Positions 9,526 to 18,025 of a stretch of 43,742 nucleotides of DNA are shown one piece after another. Every line of letters begins with the position of its first letter. Positions within the stretch are counted from its first letter, which is position 1. The stretch lies in contig JACRIZ010000070.1 of assembly GCA_016235765.1 (NCBI GenBank), positions 1-43,742 on the forward strand, read 5' to 3'. Source of the DNA: Rhodocyclales bacterium. GTDB taxonomy: Bacteria; Pseudomonadota; Gammaproteobacteria; Burkholderiales; Rhodocyclaceae. The position numbers and the translations under genes were made by a program. The notes under the pieces are model-generated. The model was not told where the DNA came from. It made no database searches and was given only the letters and a program-made list of their open reading frames with translations.

Positions 9526-10110
9526 ATGGAACACACCCTGCCCCCCCTGCCGTACGCGATGGACGCCCTGGCGCCGCACATGTCGAAGGAAACCTTCGAG
9601 TACCACTATGCCAAGCACCACCAGGCCTACGTCACCAACCTGAACAACCTGATCAAGGGCACGCCCTTCGAGGCAAAGTCGCTCGAAGACATCGTCAAGA
9701 CGGCGCCGGCCGGCGGCATCTACAACAACGCCGCCCAGATCTGGAACCACAGCTTCTTCTGGAACTGCATGAAAGTCAGCGGCGGCGGTACGCCGAGCGG
9801 TGCGCTGGCTGCGGCCATCGACAAGAAGTGGGGGTCGTTCGACGAATTCAAGAAGACCTTCCAGACCTCCGCGGTCGGCAACTTCGGCTCGGGCTGGACC
9901 TGGCTGGTAAAGAAGGCCGACGGTTCGGTCGACATCGCCAACATGGGCCCGGCCGGCACACCGCTGACGACCGGCGACAAGGCGCTGCTGTGCATCGACG
10001 TCTGGGAACACGCCTACTACATCGACTACCGCAACCTGCGCCCGAAGTTCGTCGAGACCTTCCTGAATCACCTCGCCAACTGGGACTTCGCGACGAAGAA
10101 CTTTGCTTGA
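9526..10110 (+). CDS. sodB: Iron superoxide dismutase
   Basis: Converts superoxide to oxygen and hydrogen peroxide in the cytoplasm. The 194-residue product shows the family ligands: His in YHYAKHHQAYV near 27, His in IWNHSFFWN near 75, and the Asp and His of DVWEHAYYIDYRN near 157-161. FGSGWTWLV and the AAQIWNHSFFWNCM context match the FeSOD (SodB) subgroup rather than MnSOD. ATG at 9526 is preceded by GGAGAG. A rho-independent terminator follows directly. Confidence 0.97.
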   Translation: MEHTLPPLPYAMDALAPHMSKETFEYHYAKHHQAYVTNLNNLIKGTPFEAKSLEDIVKTAPAGGIYNNAAQIWNHSFFWNCMKVSGGGTPSGALAAAIDKKWGSFDEFKKTFQTSAVGNFGSGWTWLVKKADGSVDIANMGPAGTPLTTGDKALLCIDVWEHAYYIDYRNLRPKFVETFLNHLANWDFATKNFA

Positions 10111-10133
10111 CATTGGTCGGCGGCAGCACGACG

Positions 10134-10156
10134 ACGGGCACTGCGGTGCCCGTTTT
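10134..10156 (+). terminator. Rho-independent terminator after sodB
   Basis: A perfect 8-bp GC-rich stem (ACGGGCAC / GTGCCCGT) with a TGCG tetraloop runs straight into TTTT, 24 nt after the sodB stop. It separates sodB from the downstream two-component genes. Confidence 0.85.
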
Positions 10157-10242
10157 CGCTTTCGCGTCCACCCTGCTGTCCTGCGACAAAGGGGCGATTA
10201 CCCTACTTTCCGGACGCGCGCGGGAAGGGGTACGATGACAGG

Positions 10243-12231
10243 ATGAACGGAATCGCCGACCCCGTCAGCCTCCAACCTGGCCTGTCCGGAACAGCCTTAG
10301 CGATGGTCCGGGGCCCGGGCGGCGCTCCGCATGACTCAGCCGATTCGGCTTCCCATTCATGGGAAGCCGCTTCCTGGCGTTGGCTGTATGTGGCCATCGT
10401 TCTGGTCCTGATCACGCTGCTGATCGGCGGCGCCTTCTTCTATCAGGCGGAGGAGACCTCGGCCCGCCGCAAGGTCCACGACAACCTGAACATCGTCTCC
10501 TCGCTGAAGGTCGAGCAAATCGTCCAGTGGCGCCGGGAATTGCTGGGCAATGCCGAGGATCTGGCGTCACAACCGCATCTGGTGGCGGCCGTCGAACGCT
10601 GGTTGCAGCGCCAGAATGCCGCCGACCTGGCGACGATCACGACTAGCCTGTCCATCCTGAAAGGACGCGCCAGACTCAACGACGCGATGATCATCGATAC
10701 CGAAGGCAGCTTGCGCCTTAACCTGCTCGGCCATGCCAACATCCTTGATGGAACGGACTACGAAACCCTGGTACAGGTCATGCGCGACCGAAGGCCGACC
10801 CTGACCGGCCTCCATCCGCACATCGAGGATGCCCGTCCCCACGTGGATGTGGTGGCACCGCTGATTTCGCAGCAGGGAAAGGTCGCGGGCGCCGTCATCC
10901 TGGAAACCGAAGCCGACACCTACCTGTACCCGATGCTGGCGAGCTGGCCGACCGCCGCCAGCACCGCCGAGACGCTCCTGGTGCGCCGCTTCGAGGATGC
11001 CGCCGAGATCCTCAATCCGCCGCGTCATCTTCCGGCCGGCGATGCCTCCTCCATGCTGATTCCGCTGGCGCGCACCGACGTACCCGCGGTACAGGCCGCC
11101 CTCGGTCGCGAAGGCATCGTCGAGGGTATCGACTATCGGGGCGAGCGGGTGGTATCGGTGCTTCGAGCCATTCCCGATTCCCACTGGTTCCTCGTCACGA
11201 AGATCGATACCGCCGAGGCCTACGCCGACTGGAACGCCCATTCGCGCCTGCTGCTGCTGCTGACGGCCACCCTGGCGCTGTCGACGCTGGGCGGACTGCT
11301 CTGGGTGCGCAGGCGCGCCAACGACTTCCGCGAGCTCAGCCGCGCGGAGGCCCGGTTGCGCCACCACAAGGCCGACCTCGAGCGGGCGATTGCCGAGCGC
11401 ACGCGCCAGTTGCAGCATCGCAACGCGCAGCTCGATGCCGAAGTGGTCGACCGGCGGCTCGCCGAATCGCGCTTGCAGGCGGCGAACGAGCGCCTGACCA
11501 ATCTGGCCGCTGAGCGCGCGGCGCACTTGCGCGAGCTGGCCGGCGAATTGACGCAAGCCGAACAGCAGGAACGCGACCGCCTGTACGAACTCCTCCACGA
11601 CGACGTGCAGCCCTTGCTGGTCGCGGTCCGCCTCGGGCTCAGCGGCGTCAATGACACTACCGACAATCCCACCTGCGTGAAGGTCGCCGCGGCAGCCCGC
11701 GAGCAGATCAGCCAGGCACTGACGACGACCCGTACGCTCAGCCGGGAACTCAGCCCGCCCCTGATCAGGGAACGGGGCTTGGGGCCGGCGCTGGAATCCC
11801 TTTGCCGGCTCATGGCCTCCTACTACAATTTGTCGGTCGATTTCGCCTACGATCCGGATGCCGAACCCGCCGATGTGGCGACCCGCCTGTTGTGCTTCAA
11901 CGCCGTCCGCGAACTGCTCCTGAACGTGGTAAAACATGCGGGTACCGAGTCGGCCGAATTGAGTCTTCAGCTCGACGGTCCCGACATCCTGCGCATCTCG
12001 GTGGTCGATCGCGGCCAGGGCTTCGACGCCGCCGCGGCGCAACCGACGGGGGCCGCGATCGGCTCCGGGCTGTCGAGTATCGAACGGCGCCTGGGCATGA
12101 TCGGCGGTGGCCTCAACATTGAAAGCCGGCCGGACGAAGGTACTACTGCCGTGATCTGGGCTCCGCTGTGTCCGGGGCCGGAACGCGACTCCTTGCTGGG
12201 GGAATTAAGTGCGCCGGATTCTTATCGTTGA
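10243..12231 (+). CDS. NarL-type membrane sensor histidine kinase
   Basis: A 662-residue inner-membrane kinase. Transmembrane helix 1 at about 47-66 and helix 2 at about 336-355 flank a ~270-residue periplasmic sensor domain resembling double-Cache-like domains; its ligand is unknown. A coiled coil (about 365-435) leads to a HisKA_3 dimerisation domain with phospho-acceptor His452 in LYELLHDDVQPLL, then the HATPase N box (RELLLNVVKHAG), G1 (VDRGQGFD) and G2 (GSGLSSIERRLGMIGGG). It overlaps the following response-regulator gene by 23 nt, so they form a cognate pair. Start ATG at 10243. Confidence 0.93.
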   Translation: MNGIADPVSLQPGLSGTALAMVRGPGGAPHDSADSASHSWEAASWRWLYVAIVLVLITLLIGGAFFYQAEETSARRKVHDNLNIVSSLKVEQIVQWRRELLGNAEDLASQPHLVAAVERWLQRQNAADLATITTSLSILKGRARLNDAMIIDTEGSLRLNLLGHANILDGTDYETLVQVMRDRRPTLTGLHPHIEDARPHVDVVAPLISQQGKVAGAVILETEADTYLYPMLASWPTAASTAETLLVRRFEDAAEILNPPRHLPAGDASSMLIPLARTDVPAVQAALGREGIVEGIDYRGERVVSVLRAIPDSHWFLVTKIDTAEAYADWNAHSRLLLLLTATLALSTLGGLLWVRRRANDFRELSRAEARLRHHKADLERAIAERTRQLQHRNAQLDAEVVDRRLAESRLQAANERLTNLAAERAAHLRELAGELTQAEQQERDRLYELLHDDVQPLLVAVRLGLSGVNDTTDNPTCVKVAAAAREQISQALTTTRTLSRELSPPLIRERGLGPALESLCRLMASYYNLSVDFAYDPDAEPADVATRLLCFNAVRELLLNVVKHAGTESAELSLQLDGPDILRISVVDRGQGFDAAAAQPTGAAIGSGLSSIERRLGMIGGGLNIESRPDEGTTAVIWAPLCPGPERDSLLGELSAPDSYR

Positions 12232-12841
12232 CGATCATGCCGTCGTTTGCGGAGGCCTGCGGCAGTTCCTTGCCGGCCGCAGCGACTATCAGATTGCCGG
12301 CGAGGCTCACAGCGGTGCGGAAGCACTGACCCAGATCACCGACCATCCCTGGGATCTGGTGCTGCTCGACATCGGCCTGCCGGACATCAACGGACTGGAG
12401 GTTCTCAAGCGGGTACGGCAGCAACAGGCCGAGTTGCCGGTGCTGATCTTCAGCATGCATACCGAGGACGAATACGCCATTGCCTCCCTGCAGGCCGGCG
12501 CAACCGGCTATCTGCCCAAGGACAGCGCGCCCGAAGAGATCCTCGAAGCCATCCGGCGGGCACTCGGCGGCAGCAAGTACGTCAGCCCGCACCTGGCCGA
12601 CAAGCTGCTGTCCGGTGTCATCTCCACCAGCAAGCCGATGCCGCACGACTCCCTGTCGCCACGGGAATCCGATGTCATGCGCAGAGTCAGCCGTGGCGAG
12701 ACGCTGACGCATATCGCCAGCAGCCTGCACCTGAGCCCGAAGACGATCACGACCTATCGGACCAGGATCCTGGAAAAGCTCGGTGTCGGCTCGAACGCAG
12801 AACTGACACGCTACGTCATCGAGCACAAGCTCGACACCTAG
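12209..12841 (+). CDS. NarL/FixJ-type response regulator
   Basis: A 210-residue DNA-binding regulator with a GTG start inside the end of the kinase gene. The receiver domain has the acidic pair DD at 8-9, phospho-acceptor Asp54 in LVLLDIGLPD and the conserved Lys in GYLPKDSAP. A LuxR-type helix-turn-helix spans about 145-205 (LSPRESDVMRRVSRGETLTHIASSLHLSPKTITTYR, written here as its extent only). It is the likely partner of the kinase at 10243-12231. Its stop codon shares bases CTAG with the opposing response-regulator gene. Confidence 0.93.
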   Translation: MRRILIVDDHAVVCGGLRQFLAGRSDYQIAGEAHSGAEALTQITDHPWDLVLLDIGLPDINGLEVLKRVRQQQAELPVLIFSMHTEDEYAIASLQAGATGYLPKDSAPEEILEAIRRALGGSKYVSPHLADKLLSGVISTSKPMPHDSLSPRESDVMRRVSRGETLTHIASSLHLSPKTITTYRTRILEKLGVGSNAELTRYVIEHKLDT

Positions 12842-13500
12842 GCGGCAAGCAGCCCCTTGTCGATCGCGTAGGCCGTCAGCGTCGACGCGTTGTGCAGGTC
12901 GAGCTTGCGCATCAGGTTGGAGCGGTGCTTTTCCACTGTCTTCACGCTCAGGCAAAGGTAGTCCGCAATGTACTTGTTGGGATGCCCCTCGGCGACCAGC
13001 TTGAGCACCTGGCGCTCGCGGTGGGTCAGCGTTTCCCAAGGGCTGACCGCGGTCGTGGTAGCGCCGCAACCGCCACCCAGATAGCCGGTAATGACCTTGG
13101 TCGAGATGTCCGGGCTCAGGTAGGTCTTGCCGTTGAGGATGCTGCGGATGGCGACGCGCAACTCATCGGGATGGGCATCCTTGAGGACATAGCCATCGGC
13201 GCCGGCACGCAGGCTTTCGTGGATGTACTCGTCGGTCTTGTGGATGGTCAGCACGAGTATCCGCATCTCCGGGTAGCGGCGCTTGATCTCGCGTATCGCT
13301 TCGATGCCGTTGATGCCGGGCATCGAGATGTCGGTCACGACGACATTGGGTTTCAGGACTGCAATCGCATGCATGGCATCCCGGCCATTGTCGGTTTCCC
13401 CGACGATCTCGAAGTCGGATTCCTTCGACAGCAGCGCCTGCAGGCCCGCCCTCAGGATGGTGTGATCCTCGACCAGCAGAATGCGCCCCTTCGTTACCAT
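12838..13500 (-). CDS. NarL/FixJ-type response regulator, last gene of the secretion operon
   Basis: A 220-residue regulator starting with ATG at 13500. The receiver domain has ED at 11-12, Asp57 in VVVTDISMPG and Lys in GYVLKDAHP. The LuxR-type HTH lies at about 152-215 (LTHRERQVLKLVAEG...SVKTVEKHR). The linker contains an unusual GGGCG run near 138-142. It overlaps the preceding pseudopilin-like gene by 7 nt, so it is probably translated with the secretion operon and may give feedback on it. No kinase is adjacent on this strand. Candidates are the kinases at 10243 and 40958 (inference). Confidence 0.92.
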   Translation of the reverse strand: MVTKGRILLVEDHTILRAGLQALLSKESDFEIVGETDNGRDAMHAIAVLKPNVVVTDISMPGINGIEAIREIKRRYPEMRILVLTIHKTDEYIHESLRAGADGYVLKDAHPDELRVAIRSILNGKTYLSPDISTKVITGYLGGGCGATTTAVSPWETLTHRERQVLKLVAEGHPNKYIADYLCLSVKTVEKHRSNLMRKLDLHNASTLTAYAIDKGLLAA

Positions 13501-14072
13501 GTTCGCTCCCACGTCCCGGTTTTCTGCGTTGATCCCCAGCCGGCTGCCGGCGGCACTGCCCTGCCGGTCCGTTGCCCGGAATTGGCGGTCGGCGATCGCC
13601 TTGCAGTGTAAACGAATGTCCATTCCGAATACCGCTGCTTGTTCTCGAAGCTTGCATCGGCCTTGCGGAAGTTGGCTTGCTTGAGCGGCACCGCTTCCGA
13701 CCGGCTGAATACGCCGAGGATCTCGCCCGACGGCCCCTTGACCAATCCCCACTCGTCGCTGCCGGTAATCGGGTCCGGGTAGATGCGGCGCAGGTGCCGC
13801 TTCATGCCCGGCGTGCGCGGATCGCGCAGCAGGTCGGCGAGCTGGCGCGGAAAAGTCTTGGCCGGGCCGGGGCTCTGCTCGTAGTAGTGGCCGATCGCCT
13901 GCCGGAACTGGTTGCCGATGAAGAGCAGTTCCCGCTCGCTGTCCCGCTTGCGGCTGGTATGCCACACATCGGCGGCAACGGCTGCCGTGATGCCCATCAA
14001 GGCGACCAGCACCAGCACGCCGACATAGGTGACCCCGGACTGGCGACACGGCTTGGAGAATGGTTGTCGCAT
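13494..14072 (-). CDS. Type II secretion pseudopilin-like protein, non-canonical leader
   Basis: About 192 residues. A prepilin-like N-terminus (basic leader, then SGVTYVGVLVLVALMG and a hydrophobic helix) is followed by an SRKRDSERELLFIGNQFRQAI helix and a periplasmic domain. The mature position that is Glu5 in ordinary pseudopilins is Gly here, so it may be a minor or tip-type subunit. The last ~35 residues (Arg/Gly/Thr-rich) run past the apparent end of the domain into the regulator start and look like an unselected extension. ATG at 14072 is 2 nt from the previous stop. Confidence 0.78.
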   Translation of the reverse strand: MRQPFSKPCRQSGVTYVGVLVLVALMGITAAVAADVWHTSRKRDSERELLFIGNQFRQAIGHYYEQSPGPAKTFPRQLADLLRDPRTPGMKRHLRRIYPDPITGSDEWGLVKGPSGEILGVFSRSEAVPLKQANFRKADASFENKQRYSEWTFVYTARRSPTANSGQRTGRAVPPAAGWGSTQKTGTWERTW

Positions 14073-14074
14073 GG

Positions 14075-14464
14075 CTACCAATCCTTGAACGGCGTGCCTT
14101 CGCGCGACTCGCCCTCAGCCCCGCTGCGGACATCGTAGACCGCCCCCTTGTCGGGATTTTCCGGCGGCACCACGATCCAGGTATTGCTGCTGCCGGTCAC
14201 GGGATCGAAGGGCATCTTGCGCAGGTACTTCCGGCTGACCAGCATTTCCAGATCCTCGGGATAGCGTCCGTTGTCGCCGTAGTACTTGTCCAGTGCCTCG
14301 CGCGTCAGGACCAGCGTCTGCTTCAGCATTGCCTCCTTGGACTTGCTCACGCTGTTGAAATAGCGCGGTGCCGCCAGGGCCAGCAGCATCGCGATAATGC
14401 TCATCACGACCAGCAGTTCGATCAGGGTGAAGCCGCGGCGCTGGAGGTGTTGGCCGGTCACCAT
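14075..14464 (-). CDS. GspG-like type II secretion pseudopilin (129 aa)
   Basis: Short pseudopilin with the class III leader RRGFTLIELLVVMSIIAM; cleavage after Gly gives a mature Phe1 and Glu5. It has an APRYFNSVSKSKEAMLKQ helix and a compact C-terminal domain ending GTPFKDW, resembling the GspG ending. It would be processed by a prepilin peptidase, and no pilD-like gene is in this window. It overlaps the upstream pseudopilin gene by 7 nt, which implies coupled translation. Confidence 0.9.
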   Translation of the reverse strand: MVTGQHLQRRGFTLIELLVVMSIIAMLLALAAPRYFNSVSKSKEAMLKQTLVLTREALDKYYGDNGRYPEDLEMLVSRKYLRKMPFDPVTGSSNTWIVVPPENPDKGAVYDVRSGAEGESREGTPFKDW

Positions 14465-14958
14465 TTTCTGTACGCGATGCCGTTCAGGCCGATGTCGGTC
14501 GATGTCGAATAGACGTCAAAGACGTCTTCGCCAGGCTCGGGATTGTCGGCGCCGCTGGCATAGCTGCGCTTGCCCCAGGTATCTTCGTCCGTCACGCTCG
14601 GGTCGGTGACGAACGGATCGCGGGGAATGCGCCGCAGGAAGTAGATCTTCGACTTGCCGTCCGGATTCTGGGCATCCGCGACGCCGTCCACCAGCACCTG
14701 CAACGATGGCGGATAGCCGGACAAGACCTGGCTGCCCTTTTCCCCCTGGATACGTCCGTCTTCCTTGGCCTGCACATAGGCGTCGATCGCGCCGCGTATC
14801 TCGCGCAAGGCGGACCGCAATTCCTGCTCCTTGTTGCGCTGGACCGCCAGTTCCGCCATCGGCAAGGCCACCGACGCCAGGACGCCGACGATGGCTACGG
14901 TCATCATCAACTCGATGAGCGTGAAGCCGCGGCTGGCGTTCCGGCGCAATCCGTTCAT
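14458..14958 (-). CDS. GspG/GspH-like type II secretion pseudopilin (166 aa)
   Basis: Prepilin leader ASRGFTLIELMMTVAIVGVL with Glu5, followed by an amphipathic helix (LAVQRNKEQELRSALREIRG) and a globular domain with IPRDPF and a C-terminal NGIAYRKW. The DPF and terminal Trp features are shared with GspG-type pseudopilins. ATG at 14958 overlaps the secretin stop as ATGA. Whether it is the second major pseudopilin or a minor one cannot be decided from sequence alone. Confidence 0.9.
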   Translation of the reverse strand: MNGLRRNASRGFTLIELMMTVAIVGVLASVALPMAELAVQRNKEQELRSALREIRGAIDAYVQAKEDGRIQGEKGSQVLSGYPPSLQVLVDGVADAQNPDGKSKIYFLRRIPRDPFVTDPSVTDEDTWGKRSYASGADNPEPGEDVFDVYSTSTDIGLNGIAYRKW

Positions 14959-17399
14959 TGACCCAGTCCCAGCTTGTACGACGCGGGCGTCACGAACGAG
15001 ACCGCCTCGCCCTTGGCACCGGCAGATACGATGCGACTGATCGTGATCGCCGACTCGGCCGCCGCGCCGATGACTTCGAAGGTCACGGTGGCGACCGTGC
15101 CCTTGCGGCCGCCGACGGCGGCCTGGCTGGCGAGGTCGACGACGATCTGGCCACTCTCCTGGTCGATCGTCTTCGTGAAGCTTGCCGCCGGATCGACCTG
15201 CTTGAGCAGGTCGCCCTCGGCGACGTCGACAGCCCTCAGGACAGCCGCGTCATAACTCACCAGCAGCCCCAGGCTCCTCACCCCCAGGCCGGACGCGGAG
15301 TTGATCGACAGGCTGATCCGGTCGCCCACCTTGGCCTGGCTCGGCCCCTGCCAGCCCAGCGTCAGCGGCTCGTTGCCCGGGGGCGGCACGTCCGCAACCG
15401 GCGGCACGTCCGCAACCGGCGGCTCGCCCGCTGCGGCTGGCGGCGCGGCGGATACCGGCGGCGGCGGACTGCGATACAGCGCTCCGGCGGCGAGGGGGAC
15501 CCGATTGCGGGAAATCGACGACACCGGCGCGGCGACCGGAGCGGCCGCCGGCGCGACGGTGCTGGACACCGAAACGCTGCCGACGGGCTTGAGCACCAGC
15601 GGCGCATTGCGCAGCGTCGTCTCCGTTCCGGACCAGTACTCGAGTTCGCGGGCGTCGCGCACCTTGCTCGCCCGGACGATGCGCGGCGTGATCGAGAGCA
15701 CGATCTCGCTCTTGCTGACATCGTCCCGGTGGCTGGAAAACAGGCGCCCGATCACCGGCACCAGGCCCAGGTAGGGCACTTCCACGGTGGTCTTCCGGTC
15801 CTGGTCGCTGATCAGGCCGGCCAGGACCTGGGTCTCGCCATCGCGCAGGCGCAGTACGGTAGATGCGTTGCGCGTGCCGATCTGGTACGCCAGGGTGCCG
15901 GACTGGACATTGGGCACCTCCTTGGCGATCGAACTGACCTCGAGGTTGACCTTGATCTCCACCAGGTGGTCCGGATTGACGTCGGGCTCGACCTCCAGCT
16001 TCAGGCCGACGTCCAGGTACTGGACGCTGCCGGTGACGACCGGCGATCCGGTCGCGACCGGCGTGATGGCATTGGTGATGACCGGCACGCGGTCGCCGAT
16101 CATGATCTTCGCCTTCTCGCGATTCTTGGCGCGGATGCGCGGACTGGCCAGCACATTGACATCGCCGTGGCCGGAATGGAAGTTGAAGCCGACGCTGAGG
16201 GCCGGGCTGGTCAGGATGCCGCTGCCGTTGAGGTTGCGAAGGTCATCGACCGTGACCGTCGAGGCGGTGCCGGTACCGCTGGGCGTACCCCTGGCCGTCA
16301 GCGTCAGATAGTCGGGATACTTGATGCCGATCTCGGTCAGGTTGGAGCGCTGGACTTCCAGCACCTCGACCTCCAGCATCACTTCCGGCTCGGGACTGTC
16401 CTGGTCGGCGATCAGCCGCTCGGCCAGGCGGATCGCCTCCGGCGTGTCGCGAATCACGATCGAGTTGGTCTTTTCGTGCACGAAGATGTCCTTGGTCTTC
16501 AGCAGCGTCTTGAGCATCGTCAGCATCTGCTTCGGATCCGCGTTGGACAGGTGGAAGCTGCGGATCTTGAGGTCCTGGTAGTCCTTCAGCTTGGCCGGTT
16601 GATTCGGATAGATGAACACCGTGTTGTCGCTGACGATCTTCTTCTCGAGCTGGTTCTGCAGCAGGATCAGGTCGATCGCATCCTCGACCGAGACGTCCTT
16701 GACGAATATCGAGCTCCGGATGTCCGGCTTGACGTCCTTGTCGAGGAGGACATTGATCCCGCTCGTGCGCGACAGCGCCTCGAACACCATTTTCAGATTG
16801 GCATCGCGGAGCTGCAGGGTCACCGGCTTCTTGAACTTGCCGCGCAGACTCGGTCCCGACAAGCCCTCTACCGCAAGCTTCTCGTCGAGGCGGCGCGCCA
16901 ATGCCAGGGCATCCTCCCTGACCGGATCCTCCAGCAGCAGCGGTGCCAGGATCGTCCGCGCCGATTCGTAGTTGCCCTTGTCGTAGGCATCGGTCGCCTC
17001 GCCGAGAATGGCGGCATGGCGCTTGTCGGCCTCAAGGGCGGCAAGTCCCGTGGCCGCCGGCGTGTTGTGCGGATCGATGCGCAACACCCGCTGATAAACG
17101 GCGCGTGCCTGCTCCGACCGGCCGGCGCGACGCTCGGCCTCGGCAGAACCCAGCAGGGTGGCGACGGCGCGCTCCTTGTGGGTCAGGTAGGCCGCCTTGT
17201 AGCTCAGTTGCTCCGGTCCGGCGCGCATCGCCGCATCGAGCTGCGCCAGACCCTCCTCGTAGCGGCCCTCATCCATCAACTGCATGCCTTCCTTGTGCTG
17301 GAAGTAGCCCGCAGCGCAACCGGTCAGGACCAGCACCGCCAGCCCGGCCGCTGTCGCCGCCTGGAGTCTTCCCTGCCACCGCCCGTGCAAAGTGTTCAT
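14955..17399 (-). CDS. gspD: Lipoprotein secretin (GspD/PilQ family) with C-terminal cohesin domain
   Basis: Outer-membrane pore of the secretion/pilus machine, 814 residues. Lipobox LTGC gives lipidated Cys28. TPR-like helices span about 33-170 (EGRYEEGLAQLDAAM, RAVYQRVLRIDPHN). N-domain segments follow (about 185-370: FKKPVTLQLRDANLKMVFEAL). The secretin core spans about 405-595 (VNVLASPRIRAKNREKAKI, GETQVLAGLISDQ, VPYLGLVPVIGRLFSS, EIVLSITPRIV). Then come a Pro/Ala/Val linker (about 610-690) with an 18-bp DNA tandem repeat and a cohesin-type domain (about 690-814). Cohesins bind dockerin-like partners; none was recognised here. It starts 26 nt after the GspC/PilP-like gene. Confidence 0.93.
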   Translation of the reverse strand: MNTLHGRWQGRLQAATAAGLAVLVLTGCAAGYFQHKEGMQLMDEGRYEEGLAQLDAAMRAGPEQLSYKAAYLTHKERAVATLLGSAEAERRAGRSEQARAVYQRVLRIDPHNTPAATGLAALEADKRHAAILGEATDAYDKGNYESARTILAPLLLEDPVREDALALARRLDEKLAVEGLSGPSLRGKFKKPVTLQLRDANLKMVFEALSRTSGINVLLDKDVKPDIRSSIFVKDVSVEDAIDLILLQNQLEKKIVSDNTVFIYPNQPAKLKDYQDLKIRSFHLSNADPKQMLTMLKTLLKTKDIFVHEKTNSIVIRDTPEAIRLAERLIADQDSPEPEVMLEVEVLEVQRSNLTEIGIKYPDYLTLTARGTPSGTGTASTVTVDDLRNLNGSGILTSPALSVGFNFHSGHGDVNVLASPRIRAKNREKAKIMIGDRVPVITNAITPVATGSPVVTGSVQYLDVGLKLEVEPDVNPDHLVEIKVNLEVSSIAKEVPNVQSGTLAYQIGTRNASTVLRLRDGETQVLAGLISDQDRKTTVEVPYLGLVPVIGRLFSSHRDDVSKSEIVLSITPRIVRASKVRDARELEYWSGTETTLRNAPLVLKPVGSVSVSSTVAPAAAPVAAPVSSISRNRVPLAAGALYRSPPPPVSAAPPAAAGEPPVADVPPVADVPPPGNEPLTLGWQGPSQAKVGDRISLSINSASGLGVRSLGLLVSYDAAVLRAVDVAEGDLLKQVDPAASFTKTIDQESGQIVVDLASQAAVGGRKGTVATVTFEVIGAAAESAITISRIVSAGAKGEAVSFVTPASYKLGLGQ
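15382..15423 (-). repeat. 18-bp tandem repeat in the secretin linker
   Basis: Two exact copies of an 18-bp unit (15382-15399 and 15400-15417) plus six bases of a third. They encode the repeated PVADVP in the Pro-rich linker between secretin core and cohesin domain. In-frame units allow linker length to vary without a frameshift. Confidence 0.9.
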
Positions 17400-17425
17400 C
17401 GCCGTCTCTACGAAGTTGTGGTGGG

Positions 17426-18025
17426 TCAGCCGGGATTTCCGGTCGGCAACTGCTGCTTCTCCTGCAGGGGCAGGTAGGTCAGTTCGATCATGCCGTTGGC
17501 GACGCGATCGACGCGATACGTCCCGTCGATCAGGTCGCCCTCCGACACCGTGTACAGCCGGTCGCTGCGCACCAGCATGATCACGGCCGGACCTTCGGCA
17601 TCGTCGTAGAGGCCCATGTAGGAGAACGGCAGGGGCGGCGCAGTCGGCTTGGGGGGCGGCGCGACGGCAACCGGCGGCGGTGGCGGCGGCGGCACGTACC
17701 AGGTCCGGGTGGCGAAGGCGTCGACGATCCCGGCACTGGGGGGCGCCTCTGCCACGATCCTGCCGATATCCACCGCCTCATCCGGCGCTTCCGGCGCCCG
17801 GGCGGGCTCCTCCGTCCTGGCCGGTTGCAGGCGGCGCAGCCGATCCATGTCGAGCTGCACCGCGTGCGCAGGCGGCACGGCAAGCGTCGGCCGCGGACGG
17901 GCGCTGTCGATGGCGCGCAATGATCCCCTCGGCATTTGCGTTTCGTCGGGTACCGCCGCTGCGGCAATGGCAGCCGCAGACAGGCCGGCCAGGCCCAGTT
18001 TGCCTCGATGCCAATAGCTCTTCAT
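17426..18025 (-). CDS. GspC/PilP-like proline-rich assembly protein
   Basis: A 199-residue protein with an N-terminal hydrophobic segment (KLGLAGLSAAAIAAAAV), a long Pro/Ala-rich spacer containing a PPPPPPP run near 113-120, and a C-terminal small beta domain (about 140-195: YMGLYDDAEGPAVIMLVRSDRLYTVSEGDLI) like the homology region of GspC/PilP, which contacts secretin N-domains. Related genes in Burkholderia-type clusters carry the subsystem label 'secretion system X translation initiation factor'. That label is from memory and functionally misleading. ATG overlaps the PilO-like stop as ATGA. Confidence 0.8.
   Translation of the reverse strand: MKSYWHRGKLGLAGLSAAAIAAAAVPDETQMPRGSLRAIDSARPRPTLAVPPAHAVQLDMDRLRRLQPARTEEPARAPEAPDEAVDIGRIVAEAPPSAGIVDAFATRTWYVPPPPPPPVAVAPPPKPTAPPLPFSYMGLYDDAEGPAVIMLVRSDRLYTVSEGDLIDGTYRVDRVANGMIELTYLPLQEKQQLPTGNPG

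Noticed and set aside
12838-14133. A single 431-residue protein joining the pseudopilin region to the response regulator.
   Set aside because: The upstream part is an out-of-frame reading of the pseudopilin gene. An ATG at 13500 starts a full-length regulator of normal size.
14958-17477. A long plus-strand open frame opposite the secretin gene (and similar ones at 5640-8072, 30002-32071 and 8653-10113).
   Set aside because: Each is the shadow of a clear gene on the other strand or frame; composition is typical of antisense frames (RR, HH, DQ-rich) and no motif appears.
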